A program made the translations under genes and the position numbers. From assembly GCF_028389875.1 (NCBI RefSeq), contig NC_084702.1:58444553-58508552 (forward strand): DNA of 64,000 bases, in the 5' to 3' direction. Positions 60,933 through 64,000 of this stretch are shown here, one piece after another. The notes under the pieces are model-generated. The model did not search any database and was not told where the DNA came from. It saw nothing but the letters and a program-made list of their open reading frames with translations. Source of the stretch: Rhea pennata (lineage: Eukaryota > Chordata > Aves > Rheiformes > Rheidae). Every line of letters begins with the position of its first letter. Position 1 is the first letter of the stretch.

Positions 60933-61887
60933 GTCAATATTAGTGTTTTATTCTGTTTTATTGTATATGTTTATTAGTGGCACTCACTAGCTTTGTTCAG
61001 AATAAGTGTCAGGCTCACCGGTTGTCATTTCCTGCATTTCCTTTCCTATTCTTTTCAAAGAGAAACATCATCATAGAACTGGAGCAATATTTGAAAAGTT
61101 TATCAAATTTTGGCCTCGGTAAAGCAAAATTAGTTTCATCTACATTTGTTGAATTTGCTTCCTAGGAATATTCTTGTAAATACTGGCAGCACATTATCAG
61201 AGAGAAGTGAATTTAAAATAATTCTGACAGAACTTTCGGTAAAGTTAATTAAAAGCTCATAATTGTGCCTGTTTGTAGTCAAAATCTTATTTTAGGAATT
61301 AAACATATACAGCAAGACAGCAGAAACATTTCTATGTGTTATTTTGTGCCTAGTTAAGCATTACTAATATACTTCAAATGTCAAATACTTGGAACAAGCA
61401 ATTCACAATTAACAGGTCAAGATTTTTTTGTAGAACCTGATTTCTTCTATAACTAATTCTGAATAGCAAATGCATTCAAGAAAGTCACAGTCATGAAAAA
61501 CATGTAAAAATGGAATAAATTGCTGGTTTTATCCAATTTGTTAAACTCTATGTAACTGCATATTTTGTGATGCAGATAGAAAGTACAAATGGTGCCTGTA
61601 AAACAAAAGTACTTGGCCTCCAGGTGAGCTATTTACTGCTTCACAGGCATCTTCCTGCAATGAAGGAATCATTTTCAGAATGCTGAGAGTAATATTACTA
61701 CTATTTGTCTGCTTCTGTGTTTCTTTTTCCGTGGGCATATGAACCACATTTACTCTGAATATGTCCCCTCTCCGTGACACCAGCACCAGTGGAGAAGATA
61801 GGATCCTGGGTTGCCCAAATCAGCAGCGAGGTGCTGGGATAACTGACCACCTCCATATTTGTGTCCCGCTTTTCATTTTCAAACTGC
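60933..61887. other. Unique AT-rich DNA
   Basis: No exon or repeat is recognised. The sub-stretch 61090-61290 has conserved-element texture ('tttggcctcggtaaagc', 'tcggtaaagttaattaaaag'), without proof. Confidence 0.45.
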
Positions 61888-61916
61888 TTGCCGGCAGGAG
61901 GCCAGACTGCCGGCAA
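61888..61916. repeat. GC-rich inverted repeat, 10-bp perfect arms
   Basis: TTGCCGGCAG (61888-61897), nine-base spacer, CTGCCGGCAA (61907-61916). Directly downstream 'gtgcagacggg' and 'gtgcagacccgtc' form a further direct/inverted pair. It sits in a small CpG-rich patch (about 61888-61990). Confidence 0.9.
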
Positions 61917-62974
61917 CCTGTGCAGACGGGAGCCCGTGCAGACCCGTCGCCAGGCCTGGCAGTGGTGAGAAGCAGATGGTGCCGGGTTCCTGTAAACTCC
62001 TCTTTCTGAGATGTCCTAGTCTGCCCAGTGCAGGCAGATATCAAAAGCTGACATCGCTCACATTGGCAGTAGCATTGACAAAACAGCCCGGGATGTGATG
62101 ATTTTGTGTGTGTCTGCTGCAGCTTTTCCTTTCCTTGGTTGCCCAAGAGGTTTTGTCCATGGAAATTTTAGTTTAAAAAATAAGGAAGTGCCGTGCCTCC
62201 TTGTTGGACACAAACATTCAGACTCAGGAGTGGCATGTCCGACCTCCAGCCCCAAGAGCAGGGACGCATGGCAGCCAGCACCCGGCCTGATAGCAGTCCT
62301 CAGGGATGTGTGCTAACTGTGCACAAGCCAAATCTCATTATAAGACAGCAGAGATATACGCATAGAAAAATGTGTCTATGGCCAGGCTGGATTCCTGGAG
62401 GTTCCCATGCAAACAGCAGGCATGTGGCTGCCCCCACAAGGCCCGGCGTATCTGTCGGCTCTCATTATATGGAGTTCAGCATAGGAGAAAAGAGAAAAAT
62501 GTGAAAGCACCGACAGCTCATCAGGGAACAGAGAAGGGTAGTTTGTCCTTTCTGGTGCCAGCACAAGGGAATCTGTCCCTCAGGAGTACTGATCTTGAAG
62601 TCAACAGGATTAGGTACCTGCTGGAAGTTAAGCAGATGCTTACATGCGCAGCTGGATTAGCACCAGCTCCATGTGTGGCTGAGCACTAACTCTTGTGGTA
62701 GTGCTAAAGAAAAGTGAACAGATACAAGGACAGGGTCAGCTGAACTTCTAGGCATCCACCAAAACATTTGCAATAGCCCAATACCTTAAGACAATTGTAT
62801 ATATATTTTTGAAGGAATATATATTTGGAGGAGGGAAGGGAAAAAAAAAAAAAGATATAGTTAAACTCCAAAGTCCTACACACAGAGGAGCAGCATAACT
62901 AATGCTTGTGCTCAGTCTCCCTGGTACAAACACCCTTGGCTCTTCATAGCCTTTGCCTTACATGCATTCATCCA
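61917..62974. other. Unique DNA, GC-richer at its start
   Basis: No gene is recognised. An A13 run lies at 62841-62853 and short (TA)n words at 62797-62823. 'tctgctgcagcttttc' at 62114-62129 resembles a splice acceptor, but the following frame closes after about 20 codons. Confidence 0.45.
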
Positions 62975-62982
62975 TGCGCGCG

Positions 62983-63019
<37 letters not shown>

Positions 63020-63048
63020 CCACACGCATACACACATATATGTATATA
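62975..63048. repeat. Compound (CG)n(CA)n(TA)n microsatellite
   Basis: gcgcgcg leads into about twelve CA units, then (TA)n, then mixed cacacgcatacacacatatatgtatata words. The whole tract alternates pyrimidine and purine, so it has Z-DNA potential at the CG/CA end and easy melting at the TA end. Confidence 0.95.
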
Positions 63049-63285
63049 CTCTTCACGTTTCTGGTGAGAAGTTAGTCCTGAACATTTGTGTGGGAGTAGG
63101 TCAAAGGAGGCAGAGAACAAGCTTCCCACTCTGATGGCCTCTCCAGGGGAATCTGCCCCGCAAGCGCAATGGGAAGAAGGGCCCGTGCCCTCCTTCTGCC
63201 CTTGTGGCAGCTGACCACGTGAGTCACCCCAGCATAGCACCCTGTGAGGCTGACCAGCATCTGCACAGCAGGTGGCTTGAATAGC
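63049..63285. other. Unique DNA, no gene recognised
   Basis: No feature is recognised. The minus frames here (62968-63240, 63072-63266) overlap and partly translate the microsatellite. Confidence 0.45.
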
Positions 63286-63480
63286 TTTCTGTTACATTTT
63301 TAACATTATGTGCCCCAGTTGCGGCTTAGGAACCACCAAGCGATCTTTATTCTAAATGCAAGAAGTGCATTTCATTTGCATAGCTCTGATGGGATTAAAG
63401 GAGGCATTAGAGTAATTAAGGTCACTGGGGTTTGCCATTTGCTTAATCCCTAAATCCAGCTCTGCTCCAACATTATTCAG
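63286..63480. promoter_or_regulatory. Candidate conserved non-coding element
   Basis: Non-repetitive, motif-dense sequence: 'ggaaccaccaag' (RUNX-like), an exact octamer ATTTGCAT at 63374-63381, 'gggattaaagg' (bicoid-type TAATCC/GGATTA core) and 'gtaattaaggtca' (a TAATTA homeodomain core adjoining an AGGTCA nuclear-receptor half-site). This is typical enhancer vocabulary. No alignment is available, so it is an inference. Confidence 0.35.
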
Positions 63481-64000
63481 TAATATCATGGGGCAAAAGG
63501 TCCCTGCAACAATATATGCCTGTCTAACCTTCCATCATAAAGGGATAAATGATTTTTGGACAGTTTAAAGGAGTAAAGGGAGAAGGCTTTGTGTGCACAG
63601 CATAGGCCCAAATCAGTGCAGCACCATGCCTGCAGACAAGGTAGGTGGGCAGGAGCTCCCCTTGCCTAGCAGATGGCACACAGAAGACAGTAGCAGCCGT
63701 GAAGAGCTATGTCTCTGCGGATTTCCAGCACCGGCAGCTTTTCATATGTTACAGGTGAGAGCATCTCCTGGATGCGACAACGGCAGACTTTGACACACAG
63801 GGTTTGTCACGCACGGTTTTTACACGTTGCACTGGCAGTGTGCAACTGATGAAGGATAACAACAGTTCTCCTGCTGCTGTACTGTTTTCCTTTCATTGCT
63901 CTGACACCTGGTTTCCAAGAAAACAAGCAGCTTTTCCTGTTTTCAAAATTCTAGGTTTGGTAAAATCAAAAACATTTAACTAATGGGAATATGAGAAATG
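63481..64000. other. Unique DNA to the window end
   Basis: No gene, RNA or repeat family is recognised. A 66-codon frame (63593-63793) has no known domain. Confidence 0.45.

Noticed and set aside
62100..62200. Splice-acceptor-like 'tctgctgcagcttttc' suggesting an exon
   Set aside because: The frame closes within about 20 codons and no donor or homology is seen.
1..64000. CRISPR arrays, operons, prophage or viral genes, tRNA or rRNA genes
   Set aside because: No such pattern was found. CR1 elements and base composition point to vertebrate nuclear DNA.

Overview
This window looks like vertebrate, most probably avian, nuclear DNA that is intergenic or lies in a large intron. The main evidence is a set of CR1 (chicken repeat 1) LINE remnants. 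They include 3' ends with the typical 'ggtcccttccaacc...attctgtgattctgtg' terminus (1-174 and 8058-9031). There are also older CR1 or L3-like pieces, scarce and heavily decayed MIR/CORE-SINE-like fragments, short microsatellites and generally AT-rich, CpG-poor sequence. No bacterial, organellar or viral architecture is visible. I cannot name the species or the chromosome.

I found no host protein-coding exon that I can defend. The open reading frames are short, lie on all strands, and overlap each other in the GC-rich patches. That is what chance gives in 64 kb of vertebrate DNA. The only recognisable coding sequence is the decayed C-terminal part of the CR1 reverse transcriptase (about 8137-8590), which carries frameshifts, a stop and a changed catalytic-box residue. 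I recognised no tRNA, rRNA, snRNA or known microRNA.

Layout. 0-8 kb: a CR1 3' end, then mostly unique sequence with a long T run at 2.7 kb. 8.06-9.03 kb: the best-preserved CR1. 9-26.5 kb: unique AT-rich DNA with simple repeats and two stretches at 13.2-14.1 kb that resemble conserved non-coding elements. 26.5-27.1 kb: a MIR-like fragment followed directly by an old L3-type CR1. 28.2-28.4 kb: a small CpG-rich patch. 31-34.3 kb: T32 and A26 homopolymers, and an old CR1 whose 3' end runs into alternating purine-pyrimidine DNA. 36.3-37.9 kb: several MIR/CORE-SINE-like fragments in both orientations, with a strong imperfect hairpin (37659-37739) between two of them. 39.2-40.0 kb: a pyrimidine tract, a perfect (CT)n/(GA)n palindrome and the sharpest CpG-rich island of the window. 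46.4-48.5 kb: GC-rich DNA containing a 13-bp perfect inverted repeat. 57.7-57.9 kb: a three-copy, 50-bp minisatellite. 59-64 kb: a probable minus-strand CR1 scrap, a GC-rich hairpin, a (CG)(CA)(TA) microsatellite and a closing segment with homeodomain- and octamer-type sites.

The parts do not form a gene system. The plausible function here is regulatory or non-coding: the CpG island at 39.8-40.0 kb as a promoter or first exon, the hairpins at 37.66-37.74 and 46.39-46.44 kb as structured RNA or DNA, and several candidate conserved elements. I did not find a clearly new biological system. All coordinates, counts and repeat assignments are by eye, with no alignment behind them.
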